A stretch of DNA of 64,000 nt from Apostichopus japonicus (GCF_037975245.1 NC_092572.1:26088489-26152488); one strand, 5' to 3'. Shown: positions 12,488 through 23,185, counted from the stretch's first letter. The notes: generated by a model from the letters alone, not told the origin. Translations and numbers: made by a program.

Positions 12488-12560
12488 CGTAATTACAGCG
12501 GTTTCGGACCTTCGGTGCGCGCGCCCAGCGTCATTCAACTGTAAGTAGTGTACAAAGGTC
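12488..12560 (-). promoter_or_regulatory. Possible antisense first exon / CpG-rich start region
   Basis: A local GC- and CpG-rich patch (cggtgcgcgcgcccagcg) stands out in AT-rich surroundings. On the minus strand it runs into a near-consensus donor, ACG|GTAAGTTATG, at 12488/12487. That would suit an untranslated first exon joined to the zinc-finger exon about 1.4 kb further along. This is an inference from two splice motifs and base composition. Confidence 0.25.
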
Positions 12561-12983
12561 ATCTACAACTTTGCGACACAGTTGTTAACTTTACTATTTC
12601 GGAAAAAACTCGTTGATTGCGTAAGACTAAACGTATATGCTTCTTTCTATCATTCCAACAACATGTAAAATACGGTTCTCGTTTTATGATGCAAGATTTG
12701 GTGTAACGTTTTCGCGGTCACTTCGACCGCATAATTAAAACTTGGATCGAGCCTGATGCTTTTGTTCCGACACAGCAGTTGATGTATTGTTATGAACATT
12801 TTGTTCCCATATACAGAAAATGTTGTTACAATACATTTTGTAAATGGACAACAATTTTTTTTAACAACATGATTAATTTTAGTAGATGAACGGCGTAAAG
12901 CTGTTATATCACAGACATTTTTTACAGTGTATCGTTAGAAATTTAAAGTTTTTTTGCAACATATTGTAAAATATCCGAGAGAA

Positions 12984-13190
12984 ATGCCGGTCCATCGTGT
13001 TGTTGGGGGCTGCAAAAATGTTATTACCCATGCAATAAGCCTTCATCGATGGCCGAAAAAAAACATGGCGATTATGACCAAGTTATGAAGAACACCAGCG
13101 ACGATTTCACTGGGCCTAGCCAGTATACAGCTCCGTATGTTGCGAACACTTCACGGAAGCATACTACGATCCCTCCTTTCCTATGAAATA
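12984..13190 (+). pseudogene. Broken THAP-type zinc-finger domain
   Basis: Starting at an ATG the frame reads MPVHRVVGGCKN, then LHRWPK, matching the start of THAP domains (normally MPxxC-x-V-x-GC-N ... HRWP). After a frameshift in an A-rich run another frame gives TSDDFTGPSQY, and a further shift gives VCCEHFTEAYYDPSF, the Cys-x2-His-Phe end of the C2CH finger. The first zinc-binding Cys is replaced by Arg. THAP domains occur in P-element-type transposases and in host DNA-binding proteins. With shifted frames and a lost ligand this is a relic, probably of a transposon. Confidence 0.5.
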
Positions 13191-13785
13191 AAACAAATGA
13201 GCTTTAACGGGTCGACATAAACGAGTCGTTCTTCTGTCTAGTAATCCACAATCTGAAAAAGCTCCGACTGAACCAACATTAGCAACAATCATTGTATTAT
13301 ATGACATTAAAATTAAACTGTACTTTCCATAGACATTATCATTCTTAAATTACACTGATGTAATTTGTGACATCAAAGGAGGTTTAAAGAAAAACAACTT
13401 ACAATAAATCTTTTGCTTTAAGCTTACAAAACAGATGCATGTCCATCGCTATCAATCGTTGTTATGACAACTTAAAACAATAAACCAGAAGCATATAGAA
13501 TAAAGGGTAATTTAAACCAAGAAACACTGCACGACGCAACTCACATGCAACAATGTTACCCACGCACGACGACACGTACAACACTGACGTGCAACGTGAA
13601 ACACAGCATCACACGCATTAAAACAATCGAAGACCATTAACAGGGTGTACTGCTGAGTTTCTGAAGAGAGATTGTAAAACAAACCATCTACTGCTGCAGA
13701 AACAAGTCTAAGAAACAAGTCTAAATTCTCAAGAGTTCTGCTGCTTCCAGTGGTCTTTATTATAACTATCTGTCAAATATCATTG
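13191..13785. other. Intron 1 interior, no gene recognised
   Basis: AT-rich sequence between the THAP relic and the retrotransposon fragment. A minus-strand frame at 13512-13718 has no family motif and no splice support. Confidence 0.4.
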
Positions 13786-13790
13786 GAGAT

Positions 13791-14320
13791 ATGGATAATT
13801 TAGCTTCCAGATTAAAGGTACGCAGCAAACATGTCTGGGAGGTAAATGCTCCTAAAAAGGTCAATGCCCGTTCACCTATGCACATATTATATGACATCAC
13901 GGTCCCGCTAGAACTTTCTTGTAAAGAGAATTGGAGTCACCATATAGAAAACATTACTAAAAAGGCAAATAAATTTCTTGGATTCGTCAGAAGGAACCTT
14001 GGAAACTGTCCTGCGAAACTAAAGGAGCAAGGGTATATGTCTCTTGTTCGGCCTCACCTAGAATACTCATCATCCGCTTGGGATACCCATCTTTCCAAGC
14101 ATTTGAAACAAATTGAAATGGTCCAGCGAAGAGGGGCGAGGTTCGTCAAGAATGAGTTCAAGCGTGAACCAGGTACAGTTGCTCGGATTACGACTGACCT
14201 CCAGTGGCAACCATTTTATATCAGAAGGAAAATCAACAGATTATGTGTACGTCATAAAGCAATTAATGGAAAAACTTCTAGACCTATCTCATCCTACATT
14301 AAGTAGCCAGCTCGTACAAC
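13791..14320 (+). pseudogene. Non-LTR retrotransposon reverse-transcriptase C-terminal fragment
   Basis: The frame 13791-14306 contains the hallmarks of the thumb and tail region of jockey/CR1-like reverse transcriptases: NWSHHIENITKKANKFLGFV, then LVRPHLEYSSSAWDTH, and QIEMVQRRGARFVKNEF. The catalytic FADD/YADD region, the endonuclease and the start of the element are absent, and the join ahead of NWSHHIENI lacks the usual preceding segment. It is a 5'-truncated or rearranged dead copy lying in intron 1 in the same orientation as the SRCR gene. Confidence 0.75.
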
Positions 14321-15840
14321 TAACAACTCAATGAAGCTAAGTTCATCCAACCTAGCTGCAAAACAGATGATTACAAATATAGTTTTTTTTTCCGAGAACG
14401 ATAAAACGCAAAAACAAAAAAATAACACTACCTGTATCTTGTTGCTTTACTCCAACAAAACAAAGGCATTTATATATGAAATATATAAATAATAACATAT
14501 ATCATAAAATGTATATGTGGGTACCGTACCTACAAAGTCTTTGTTTATTGCCATACGTCTGACGTCTTATTGAACACAATTATCAAAATTGCTACTATCT
14601 TGGGTCGATTCGGAGCTGTAAAGGGCAGCAATATATGATCCTATCTTCAGTTCCGGGAGGACCTTAGGCAGAACATGGACACTTTTCTTTTCATTGGAGT
14701 TCAAAGAACCAATGTGCGGTATCCCACAACAATTCTAATCATAATTGTTGCATAGATAATAAGTAATCTCAAACAAATTATAACGGATTTTCCACTAGAT
14801 GATCTTAAACTACATTTGTTGAGTAAAGCAGCTCATTTAGCTGGATGCCTACATACCCTAATGGACAATCATCTCTTTCAAGGCAAAATTAAATTAAAAA
14901 GAGAGTACATTCTGTTCTTGTCAATCATATTTTGAAATGCAAAAGAAAAGTCAAGTCATTTTGGTAATGATGGACAGTAAGACATATAGATTTTTTGGTT
15001 GGATGCCCATATACCTTTAATCAGGGACTCTTGCATATGATGGGCAAGCAATTCCTTCAAGGAAAAATTACATTTAAAAGAAGTATATTCTGTTCTTGTC
15101 AATCATATGTCAATCACATAGATTAAGACCAAAGGTATCAGCGAGAATTTGGTTTAAGCAGTCTTGGGCAGTCTGTCAACATTAACAACATGAAATCGTG
15201 TCAATCTACATAGTAGAACGCCATTTACAATAAAATCATGGATTTAAGAAATTCGATGCAAGTTGTATCTAAGAATACATTTTTGGACTCATTCAATTTT
15301 AGTATTAAGAACCTAAACAGATGCCAATATTTAAGCAGTTTTCCTTAAAACCCGTTACATCGAAGCATTCAAATTATTTAGATACTGTTATGATATTGCT
15401 AAAAATTACTTGCTATGTTGACATTACAAATCATAAGAGTTGATAGTAGTTGGTATCATATTTTATTTGACATTTGACATTTGACATTTTTTTTTTGGTA
15501 TTCCTTTTAGTTTTTATATTTTTATTTCACATTGTAAAGTTTTCGACTACTGAACTCACTTTTGTATGCGTACATTTTAATTAGACTCAATTGATGCCCA
15601 TTGTGGCCGCTATATTATTAGATTATAGTATGATTATATTGTGATAGCGTGATATAGATATGCTTTTTGAGACCATGTGCCTTTCTCATATCTGTGATAG
15701 AATTGGCATCCTTTCTCGATAAGATTGTTTCAAGTTTTAAAGAAACAACGGTCGTTATTAAGAAAAGCTACCTTTCGTCATATTTAATTGTCATCTGTCC
15801 TTGGTGAAGGCATTTGTATTGTTCTTATCTTGGCGCCCAG
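14321..15840. other. Intron 1, last part; contains a diverged direct repeat
   Basis: No gene is seen. Two diverged copies of one segment lie at about 14842-14936 and 15000-15108, both starting tggatgcc.a.atacc and ending ctgttcttgtcaatcata. The stretch ends in the acceptor ggcgcccag of SRCR exon 1. No in-frame ATG with a leader lies directly before that exon, which supports a separate leader exon upstream. Confidence 0.5.
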
Positions 15841-16149
15841 TTCGACTTGTGGGTGGTATGTGGGACCACGAAGGCAGAGTTGAAATTTATCTGAATGGAG
15901 CTTGGGGCACTATCTGTGATGATTATTGGGACAAGGAAGATGCGGATGTAGCCTGTCGGCAGCTGGGATATGGTACGGCTATCACAGCAGTTTCGTCTGC
16001 CGGTTATGGAGAAGGAACTGGTCAAATCTGGTTGGATGATGTACAATGTGGCGGATCAGAACATAATGTTTTGTCTTGTGCAAACCGTGGTGTCGGTGTA
16101 CACAACTGTGGTCATGGAGAAGATGCTGGAGTGAAATGTATAAGTCCAG
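15841..16149 (+). CDS. SRCR exon 1 (six-Cys domain, 309-bp type)
   Basis: Acceptor gcgcccag, donor CCAG|GTAAGA, phase 1 at both ends, 103 codons. It encodes a whole SRCR domain: [64 protein letters not shown]. The six cysteines are C2, C3, C5, C6, C7 and C8 of the SRCR numbering; C1 and C4 of the eight-Cys class are absent. It is the most diverged six-Cys domain of the array (GYGTAITAV, GMWDHEGR), as expected for an edge unit. The acidic TICDDYW segment fits the known cation-binding region of the fold. Confidence 0.93.
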
Positions 16150-17509
16150 GTAAGACCACTTGAAATATGACTAAAGTTCGAGTTTACGCTTTGTATCGAT
16201 ATGGTTGCATTTGGATCATGTGACGAAATTACTTTTACATGAATGAACTAGTAAACTAGTTACAATTATTTTATGGCAATATTTTGATGGCAATATTATG
16301 TCCATTCTTCCCTCCTGAAATATGTCACCGGTGCTGTGGCCGAGACGATAAAGGCGGTGGCATTTGATACTATGCAAGTGGGAAGTCCTCGGTTGATCGA
16401 AGTTGGTTTTTCATCCAAGAGTAAGCTACGGTTTTCCCATCTGAAATGGCTTTCTAAATTAGAAAGATTCCGAACTGAGTAAAAATGTTATACTGGAAGC
16501 CACCCGACGTGCCATTTGTAATCGATAACCCCTTTCTGACTTCTCCGACATTCCTCGTCGCTTAAGGTTTGGCAAAATATATGTCTGACTATATGTGAAG
16601 CAAGAGGGATAAAGTTGATCCAAATATTTGTAGGTTATTATTCTTAAAGATTTGAAAATTGAAATTAGGAATGGTAGTTAAAAAGGAGAGAAAAAACATC
16701 ACAAAGAACCTGTGGTATGTCGTACTGGAAGTGCCTAGAATCAATGAGCAGGTTGAGTATTACAATAAGATAAACAATAACGGTACTCCATTCTTGTCAA
16801 ATTTTGCACATGCTCGTTTGAAAGGGGGGGGAGGGTGGTATATTTCAGTTATGAAGTTCGTTTTGAGGACACAAGGTAGAGACCGTCGTGCTTTCCAACG
16901 AGAACTTTTATTTTAGGGTAGGTATTCAGGTCAAGACTAATTCTGTTTTTTACTAAAGTTCACTATGATGTTACACACCACAACATCCCTAATAAAAATA
17001 CACAAACAAGCAGGGTCAGCATTTTTAAAGTTAAAAGTTAAATACCCCATTTTTATATGAGTATTACATTCATTTAAGGCTTTTGTCAAATATATAATTA
17101 CAAAGCTTGGTCATTCCACCAGACGTCCTTGTGTGCATATTGCTGACTTCACAAGCGGTCGAGTTATTGTGCCGTTACATCTCATTCCTTCATCAAGCTG
17201 TCGTGGAACATTCATTTTTAATGCAGTATCTAAATTTAATTTTTTGCAAAACACAAGAAGATTCGATTTGATAGAATTTGAGTCTTATCATTTAGAAAGA
17301 GCTTGAGGTAAGTGGCACAAAACAAATATCAGAATATCATTACAAATAATTAGATTAGTTTTGTGATTAAGGCTGCGTTCATGTCGTCATGAGTTGACGT
17401 AGACCAAACCTTTTCGGGCAAGCATATTTATTCAATCCATTTCCTAATGAAACCAGTCGTACGTTATTTGGAAATGTTATTTTTGTAAAATATCTACCGT
17501 TATCCGTAG
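16150..17509. other. Intron 2 (between SRCR exons 1 and 2)
   Basis: Holds a tRNA-derived SINE copy at about 16331-16600, then modules shared by all array introns: cctgtggtatgt (16709), the taatgcag/gcttgaggtaagtgg cassette (about 17220-17315) and the pre-exon sequence. No four-Cys exon relic is seen here, unlike the next introns. Confidence 0.7.
16331..16600 (+). mobile_element. tRNA-derived SINE copy 1
   Basis: It starts gtgctgtggccgag (A-box-like) and continues to a degraded B box (ggttgatcga), then the shared body (tttttcatccaagag ... tggaagccacc ... gtaatcgataacccc). The damaged B box shows that it is no longer an active promoter. Copies occupy the same place in several units, so they were multiplied with the unit rather than inserted separately. 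Confidence 0.65.
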
Positions 17510-17818
17510 TACGAGTTGTGGACGGCACCACAGATTATGAAGGCAGGATTGAAATCTTCATGAATGGTGCTTGGGGAACAATTTGTGATGACAGCTGGGG
17601 CAAAGACGAAGCCGACGTAGCGTGTCGACAGCTTGGGTATAGTGCGGCTATTGAAGCAGTCTCTTCTGCGAGTTACGGAGAAGGAACTGGTGAAATCTGG
17701 TTGGATGATGTAAAATGTATTGGATCCGAAGAACATATCTTGGCTTGCCATAACAGTGGTGTCGGTGTACACAACTGTGGTCATCATGAAGATGCTGGAG
17801 TGAAATGTGAATTCCCAG
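17510..17818 (+). CDS. SRCR exon 2 (six-Cys domain, 309-bp type)
   Basis: Acceptor tatccgtag, donor CCAG|GTAAGA, 103 codons, phase 1-1. The domain reads [76 protein letters not shown]. All six cysteines are present. It carries the YSAA-EAVSS version of the middle block and the HHEDAG version of the end. The intron after it holds a SINE and the first relic of the four-Cys exon. Confidence 0.93.
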
Positions 17819-18074
17819 GTAAGATTCAAGTAAGATTCAGGTAAGTTCTACATTTAGCAGATATTTAAAATATAAATTGCGGTTACAGCTTAGGTTTGGT
17901 ATGTTAGTTATGACTGCACAAGATAATGTGACAACCTTACTTGAACATAGCTTAGCTAGGTATTCCTTTGGTACAATTATGTTACTAAACATTCACAAGT
18001 TGTTGATGGCAATGATACCATGTCAATATTCATGATAAGTAACATTCCCTATTCCTTCCTGAAATATGTCACCG

Positions 18075-18350
18075 GTGCTGTGGCCGAGTGGATAAAGGCG
18101 CCGGCATTTGATACTTAGAAATTGGGAGGTCCTGGGTTCGATCCTGGGACGAGTCACAATCATGTGGGTTTTTCATCTAAGAGCAATCTACGGTTTCCCC
18201 TTGTGAAATAGCTTTCTGAATTAGAGAGATTCCAAATTTGAGTTAAACTGTTATGTTGGAAGCCCCGAAGGGAAATTTGTAATCGATAACCCCTCGTGGG
18301 CTCCTCCCACATTCGTCGTCTCTTAGGCGTCGTAAAAATAAATGTCTCAT
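18075..18350 (+). mobile_element. tRNA-derived SINE copy 2 (best-preserved promoter boxes)
   Basis: The start gtgctgtggccgagtggat matches a tRNA A box and gggttcgatcc (18134-18144) matches a B box at suitable spacing, with a long variable-loop-like segment as in Leu/Ser-type tRNAs. The body continues with caatctacggtttccc, ggaagcccc and gtaatcgataacccc. It cannot fold as a complete tRNA gene, since the 3' half does not pair back with gtgctgtg. Confidence 0.7.
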
Positions 18351-18510
18351 TATTAGTAAGCAAGAGAAAGGCTAAAAATGATTAAAATAACTTTTCCTAT
18401 GCCATCATTCTTAAAATTAGAAAATTCGTTACAATATATTCTAAATAAAAAAAACAAGATATGTACTAGGTGAAAAATAATGTTTGTAAGTGGTTTAGCC
18501 GGTAAGTGTT

Positions 18511-18580
18511 TTCTCTCCGAACTACAATGAGACTAGTAAATGGCGAAGCAAACTACACAGGACTAATGAAGTTGCTCATA
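18511..18580 (+). pseudogene. Relic of the four-Cys SRCR exon, copy 1
   Basis: This matches the first ~65 bp of SRCR exon 4 (ctccga.ctaca.tgagact.gt.aa.ggcgaag ... tacacagga), then breaks off at gaagttgctcataagttgc and joins the cataaagtta-type intron module. The acceptor has changed from ACAG to ACAA, so it can no longer be spliced. It is a 3'-truncated, dead copy. Confidence 0.7.
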
Positions 18581-19617
18581 AGTTGCATACAAAGTTACAT
18601 ATAATATACAAGCTTATGAAAGATCTCAAAGAAGCCCGGTGGATGCACACAAATAAAAGTGTGTGAATGATGGTGACAGACCCGATAAAATATATACCCG
18701 TGTTACAACCCAAATATTGGGTAAAAATCCTATTTGAGATTATTACTTTAAGAATAAATTACAACGTATGTTTTCATAAGTTAAGTAGGAAGCATACTAT
18801 AGGAACAAACTGTCAACAAACGTACCTCGTGCTATCTGGTCCTGGAAGTGCCCAGAGTCAGTGAGCAGGTTTAGCACTAACATGAGACAAACAATAACGA
18901 CGCTCCTTTCTTGTCCAATTGTGAACATGGGGAGGGGGGTGGATGTAAATAATGAATTTCGTTTTGAAGACACCAGGTAAAGACCGTAATGCTTCAACGA
19001 GAAGCTTTATTGTTGAAAGGATATTCAGGTCAAGATTAATTCTGTTATTTCACTTAAGTTACTATGATATCACACTAGACAACCAACTGCCCACCCTATC
19101 CTACTCTCAAATAAAGAAAAAGAAAAAGAAACAAAAAACACACATAAGCAGCAACAGAATATATTTTAGTTAAATACCCTCCTTTCTTATTAGGTTTACA
19201 TTTATTCAAGGTTTATGTCAAATATATAATTACAGAGCTTGGTCATTCTACCAGACGTCCTGTGTCCATATTGCTGACTTAAACTGTCGAGTTCTTGTGT
19301 CGATACAGCTCATTTCTTCTTCAGCTGCCGTAGAAAATTAATGTTTAATGCAGGAAATAAATGTGTATTTCCAAACACAAGAACATTCCATTTGAAAAAA
19401 TGTGAGTCCTATTCTCTAGAAAAAAAAAACCTGAGGTGAGTGGCACAGAACAAATATCATTACAAATAATCAGATTAGTTTTGTGATTAAGCTGCGTGCA
19501 AGTCGTCATCAGTTGACGTAGATCAATATTGTTTGAATAAGCATAATTATTCAAGACATCGTTTAAGGAAACCCGTCGTACGTTATTTTGAAATGCTACT
19601 TTCGCCGTCATCCGCAG

Positions 19618-19926
19618 TACGACTTGTTGACGGCACCACAGATTATGAAGGCAGAATAGAAATCTTCTTAAACGGTGCTTGGGGAACAATTTGTGATGAC
19701 AGCTGGGGAATAGATGAAGCCGACGTAGTGTGTCGACAGCTTGGGTATAGTAAGGCTGTGGAAGCAGTCTCTTCTGCGAGATACGGAGAGGGAACTGGTG
19801 AAATTTTGTTGGATGATGTTCAATGTATTGGATCCGAAGAACATATCTTTGCTTGTCAAAACAGTGGTGTCGGTGTACACAACTGTGGTCATCATGAAGA
19901 TGCTGGAGTAAAATGTGAAATTCCAA
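19618..19926 (+). CDS. SRCR exon 3 (six-Cys domain, 309-bp type)
   Basis: Acceptor catccgcag, donor CCAA|GTAAGA, 103 codons, phase 1-1. It has all six cysteines. Notable changes are WGIDEAD for WGKDEAD, YSKAVEAVSSARYGEG, and EILLDDVQC, in which the otherwise constant Trp of EIWLDD is replaced by Leu. The last base is A, so the codon formed with exon 4 is ATG (Met). Upstream of the acceptor the frame stays open through MLLSPSSA. Confidence 0.92.
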
Positions 19927-20628
19927 GTAAGATCATTCTTCATTAAGCAGATATTTGAAATATACATTGATGTCAGAGTTTACGTTGGGTATGTGAGATA
20001 TGACTGTATCTAATCATATGACAAAATTACTTCAACATGACTTAACTAGCAATTTTCTTACGGAACAATGATTTTTCTAAACATTCGCAACTCTTTGATG
20101 GCAAAATTATGCCTTGTAAGTATTCATGATAAGTTACATTCCTTCTTCTTTCCTGAAATATGTCACCGGTGCTGTGACCGATTTGATAAAGGCGCTGGCA
20201 TTTGATATTTAGCAACGGGAGGTCCTGGGTTCGATCCTGGGACGAATCAATCTCATGTGGGTTTTTCGTCTCGAGCGATCAACGGTTTTCCTCATCTATT
20301 ATGGCATTCTAAATTAGTAAGGGTCAAAGTTTGAGTTTAAATGTTGAACTGAAAGCCACCGGCCGTGAAATTAGTAATCGATCGGCTCTTACGGGCTCTT
20401 TTCACATTCCCGCTCACTTAAGAGTCGTAAAAATAAATGTCTGATTATAAGTAAACAAGAAGAGGGCTAAAAGTGATGGAAAATAACTTTTCAAAATACC
20501 ATCATTCTTAAATGAGAAAATTCTTTACAAACAAATATTTACATAATAAAAGAAGTACTGCGTTCAACATAAAAAGACGTCTGTAGGCTGCCATGCTACA
20601 GTATAGTACTTGTTTTTTCCGATTACAG
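19927..20628. other. Intron 4 (between the six-Cys exon 3 and the four-Cys exon 4)
   Basis: A short intron of 702 bp. It contains SINE copy 3 at about 20169-20440 and nothing else recognised. The order six-Cys exon, SINE, four-Cys exon is seen intact only here. Confidence 0.7.
20169..20440 (+). mobile_element. tRNA-derived SINE copy 3
   Basis: It starts ggtgctgtgaccgatttgataaaggcg and keeps the B box gggttcgatcc; the body matches the other copies with point changes. The A-box region is altered (gaccgattt for ggccgagtg). Confidence 0.65.
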
Positions 20629-20934
20629 TGAGATTGGTGAACGGCGAAGGGATCTACACAGGACGTGTGGAGTTGTTCATGAACGGAGAATGGGGTACCG
20701 TTGGTGAAGACCCATGGGATGATACTGATGCTAGTGTTGTTTGTCGTCAACTCGGTTTTCCATATGGTGGCACTGCATACAGGAGTGCGCATTTTGGACA
20801 GGGCACTGGACCAATATGGATCGATGAGGTCAATTGTGAAGGCCAAGAGACTAGCTTGCTGCGATGTCCTCATCAGACCGACACATCTGAAGATTCTCAC
20901 GACGAAGATGTCGGTGTAGCCTGTAACGGTCTAC
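20629..20934 (+). CDS. SRCR exon 4 (divergent four-Cys domain)
   Basis: Acceptor gattacag; the donor is best placed at CTAC|GTGCGT, giving 102 codons and phase 1-1 (a donor six bases earlier, ACG|GTCTAC, also keeps phase). The domain reads VRLVNGEGIYTGRVELFMNG, EWGTVGEDPWDDTDASVVC, GQGTGPIWIDEVNC, LLRCPHQ, DEDVGVAC. Compared with the other exons, C2 (TICDD) is Gly (TVGED) and C7 (HNCGH) is Asp (SEDSH). In SRCR domains C2 pairs with C7, so exactly one disulfide is gone while C3-C8 and C5-C6 remain. The open frame and normal splice phase indicate that it is still coding. It is the only intact copy of its type here. Confidence 0.88.
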
Positions 20935-21696
20935 GTGCGTATTGGAGACAGTAAATTGGAAAGATTTTTAAATGATATTCTTGCTATTGATTTGAGAACC
21001 TTCTTGAGGTATTTTCATATGCGACTCATAATTCGAAATTGAGTAACGATCATTTTACTAAATATAATTTTTAATCATGGTGGCATCACATAGCATCGCT
21101 TCCACTTTTATCAACCGATTTATGTCAGAACAACTCTGTAAGATCGAAATAGGTACACATGTTACTACCAATTTGAGAAGGTAAATGCATATTTACGGAT
21201 GAGACTACTTTTTAAGTTTTAATCTAAAATTGACATGAATTTCAACCACCTTGTAAATAAAGCGGCTTCGAGAGTACACAACTGAGCATGCAAGGTTAAA
21301 TAAAATGTGTATGCTAATGTAAGATCTAAAGGTGGCCCGGAGGATACACCGTTCAAAGTGGGTGCGTTCGTGGCGACAACATGATACATACCCGTATTAA
21401 ATCCCAAAGATTGGGTCCAAATCTTAGTTGAGATTATCAGTAAATTAATCATTTATAAACTTACGTCATCATCAGTTAGGGCGGAAGTATAGTTGAGAAA
21501 TAAATTATCTAAAAAAATACCCTGTGGTATGTTGTACTGAAATTGCCTGGAGTCAGTGACCAGTTGCAAAACGTTGCTCTTTTCTGGTCCAAATTTTGAT
21601 ATTCAAGTCAAGAATAATTCTGCTTTTTTACTAAAGTTACTATGATGTGCTACTCGACAAAAAACCCAATCCCACACAAAAAAAGCAACGGCATAT

Positions 21697-21767
<71 letters not shown>

Positions 21768-22246
21768 CATATTAGTCAAGTATATCCATGTCATATGAGT
21801 GATATGTTCATTCAAGCTTATGTGAAGTATATCATTATAAAGCTAAGCTATTCGACCAGATAACCTGTGTGCATATAGCTGACATATAGCTTACATATTC
21901 GTCGAGTTATTGTGGCGTTACAACTCATTCCTTCTTCAAGCTGTCGTGGAAAATTCATGTTTCATGTAGGTATCTAAATTTGCAAAACACAAGAAGATTT
22001 GATTTGATAAAATGTGAGTTTATGTGATCTAGAAAAAATTGAGTTCTGTTGCACATAACAAAAATCAGAATAACATTATATAAAATCAGATACATTTTAA
22101 GATCAAGTCGTCATCAAGTCGTCATCAGTTGACGTAGACCACGTCTGTTTTGGGCAAGTCTATTTAGTAAATACATTACTTAAGGCAACCCATCGTACGT
22201 TATTTTTGAAATGCTATTTTTGTGATATATCTACCGTCATCCGCAG
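20935..22246. other. Intron 5 (between SRCR exons 4 and 5)
   Basis: It carries the standard modules (aatttcaaccacc at about 21237, tgcgttcgtggcgac near 21363, ccctgtggtatgttgtactg near 21518) and an AT dinucleotide tract at 21699-21769. The C-rich tract seen in core introns is replaced by the AT tract. Confidence 0.65.
21699..21769. repeat. AT dinucleotide microsatellite
   Basis: About 70 bp of nearly pure AT/TA repeat. Both strands show meaningless YIYIYI-type open frames across it. Confidence 0.92.
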
Positions 22247-22555
22247 TACGATTAGTTGGCGGCACCACATATTATGAAGGCAGGATTGAAATCTTCATGA
22301 ATGGTGCTTGGGGAACTATCTGTGATGACAGCTGGGGTATGGATGATGCGAACGTAGCCTGTCGGCAGCTTGGGTATACAGCGGCGGATGCAGCAAATAG
22401 TTCTGCGAGTTACGGAGAAGGTAATGGTAATATATGGTTGGATGATGTTCAATGTACGGGATCCGAAGAACATATCTTGGCTTGTTATAACAGGGGTGTC
22501 GGTGTACACAACTGCGGTCATCATGAAGATGCAGGAGTGAAATGTGAAAGTTCAG
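22247..22555 (+). CDS. SRCR exon 5 (six-Cys domain, 309-bp type)
   Basis: Acceptor catccgcag, donor TCAG|GTAAGA, 103 codons, phase 1-1, six cysteines. Distinct residues are [40 protein letters not shown] and CYNRGVG. The NSS gives a potential N-glycosylation site not found in other copies. It is the last of the left-hand 309-bp group. Confidence 0.92.
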
Positions 22556-22631
22556 GTAAGATCATCCTTCCTTTAGCAGATATTTGAATATAAATATAGT
22601 TAGAATTTACGTTTAGTATGTTAGATGTGAT

Positions 22632-22908
22632 CAGGGGCGGCGGTTCGTACAAAATATTGGGGGGGGGGGGGGGTGGGTGGGTGGGGGGGGGACATTTGCT
22701 TGGGTGCAGGCGCGTAGCAACTTGCATCCTCAAAACTGTTCTCGCGCTTCACCGCTAAATATGATTTGGATCAATAATGTCACTCATTATTTACTATTTA
22801 TACCCACACAATATACTATGCCACCAAATATTGGGGGATATTAGATACAATATCCCCACCTAAAATATTGGGGGACATGTCCCCACCCCCCCTTGATTGC
22901 CGCCCATG
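22632..22908. mobile_element. Second hAT-like MITE, disrupting the SINE
   Basis: The left end CAGGGGCGGC and the right end GCCGCCCATG (inverse CATGGGCGGC) form terminal inverted repeats with one mismatch. The flanks gatgtgat (22624-22631) and gatatcat (22909-22916) agree at 6 of 8 positions, compatible with an old 8-bp target duplication. The interior has a long G tract (about 22659-22691) and repeated aatattgggggacat motifs. The 5' half of the SINE expected here is missing next to it. Confidence 0.5.
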
Positions 22909-22916
22909 GATATCAT

Positions 22917-23185
22917 TGCATTTAATACTTAGCAATTGGGAGGTCCTGGGTTCGATCCTGGGACGGTTTACAACAAGATGGGATTTTCAACCAAGACCAA
23001 TCTGTTTTTTTCCCATGTGAAATGGCTTTCTAAAATAGGAATATTTCAAAGTTTAGTTTATATGCTTAACTCGGAGCCACTCGAAGTGAAATTTGTAATC
23101 GACCAGCATTTGCGTGCTTCTTCCTCTTTTTTGGTCGCTTAAGCCAGGTAAAAATTACTGCCTGATATTAAGTGAAGCAACAGGT
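22917..23185 (+). mobile_element. tRNA-derived SINE copy 4, 5'-truncated
   Basis: It begins inside the element at attgcatttaatacttagc, keeps the B box gggttcgatcc and runs through the common body to aagtgaagcaa. The A box is absent; the second hAT-like MITE adjoins it on the left. Confidence 0.65.

Larger units (their letters stand above)
17819..19617. other. Intron 3 (between SRCR exons 2 and 3)
   Basis: It contains SINE copy 2 (18075-18350), a truncated four-Cys SRCR exon relic (18511-18580) and then the standard intron modules. A run of AAG/AAA repeats lies near 19115-19140. The intron is about 440 bp longer than the core introns because it keeps the SINE and relic. Confidence 0.7.

Noticed and set aside
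15801-15840. N-terminal extension of SRCR exon 1 as a leader (VKAFVLFLSW).
   Set aside because: No ATG exists in frame before a TAA at 15759; the hydrophobic look comes from the pyrimidine tract of the acceptor.
18075-18160. Possible genuine tRNA gene.
   Set aside because: A and B boxes are present, but the acceptor stem does not pair, the rest of the element is a SINE body, and sister copies sit in the same intron position.
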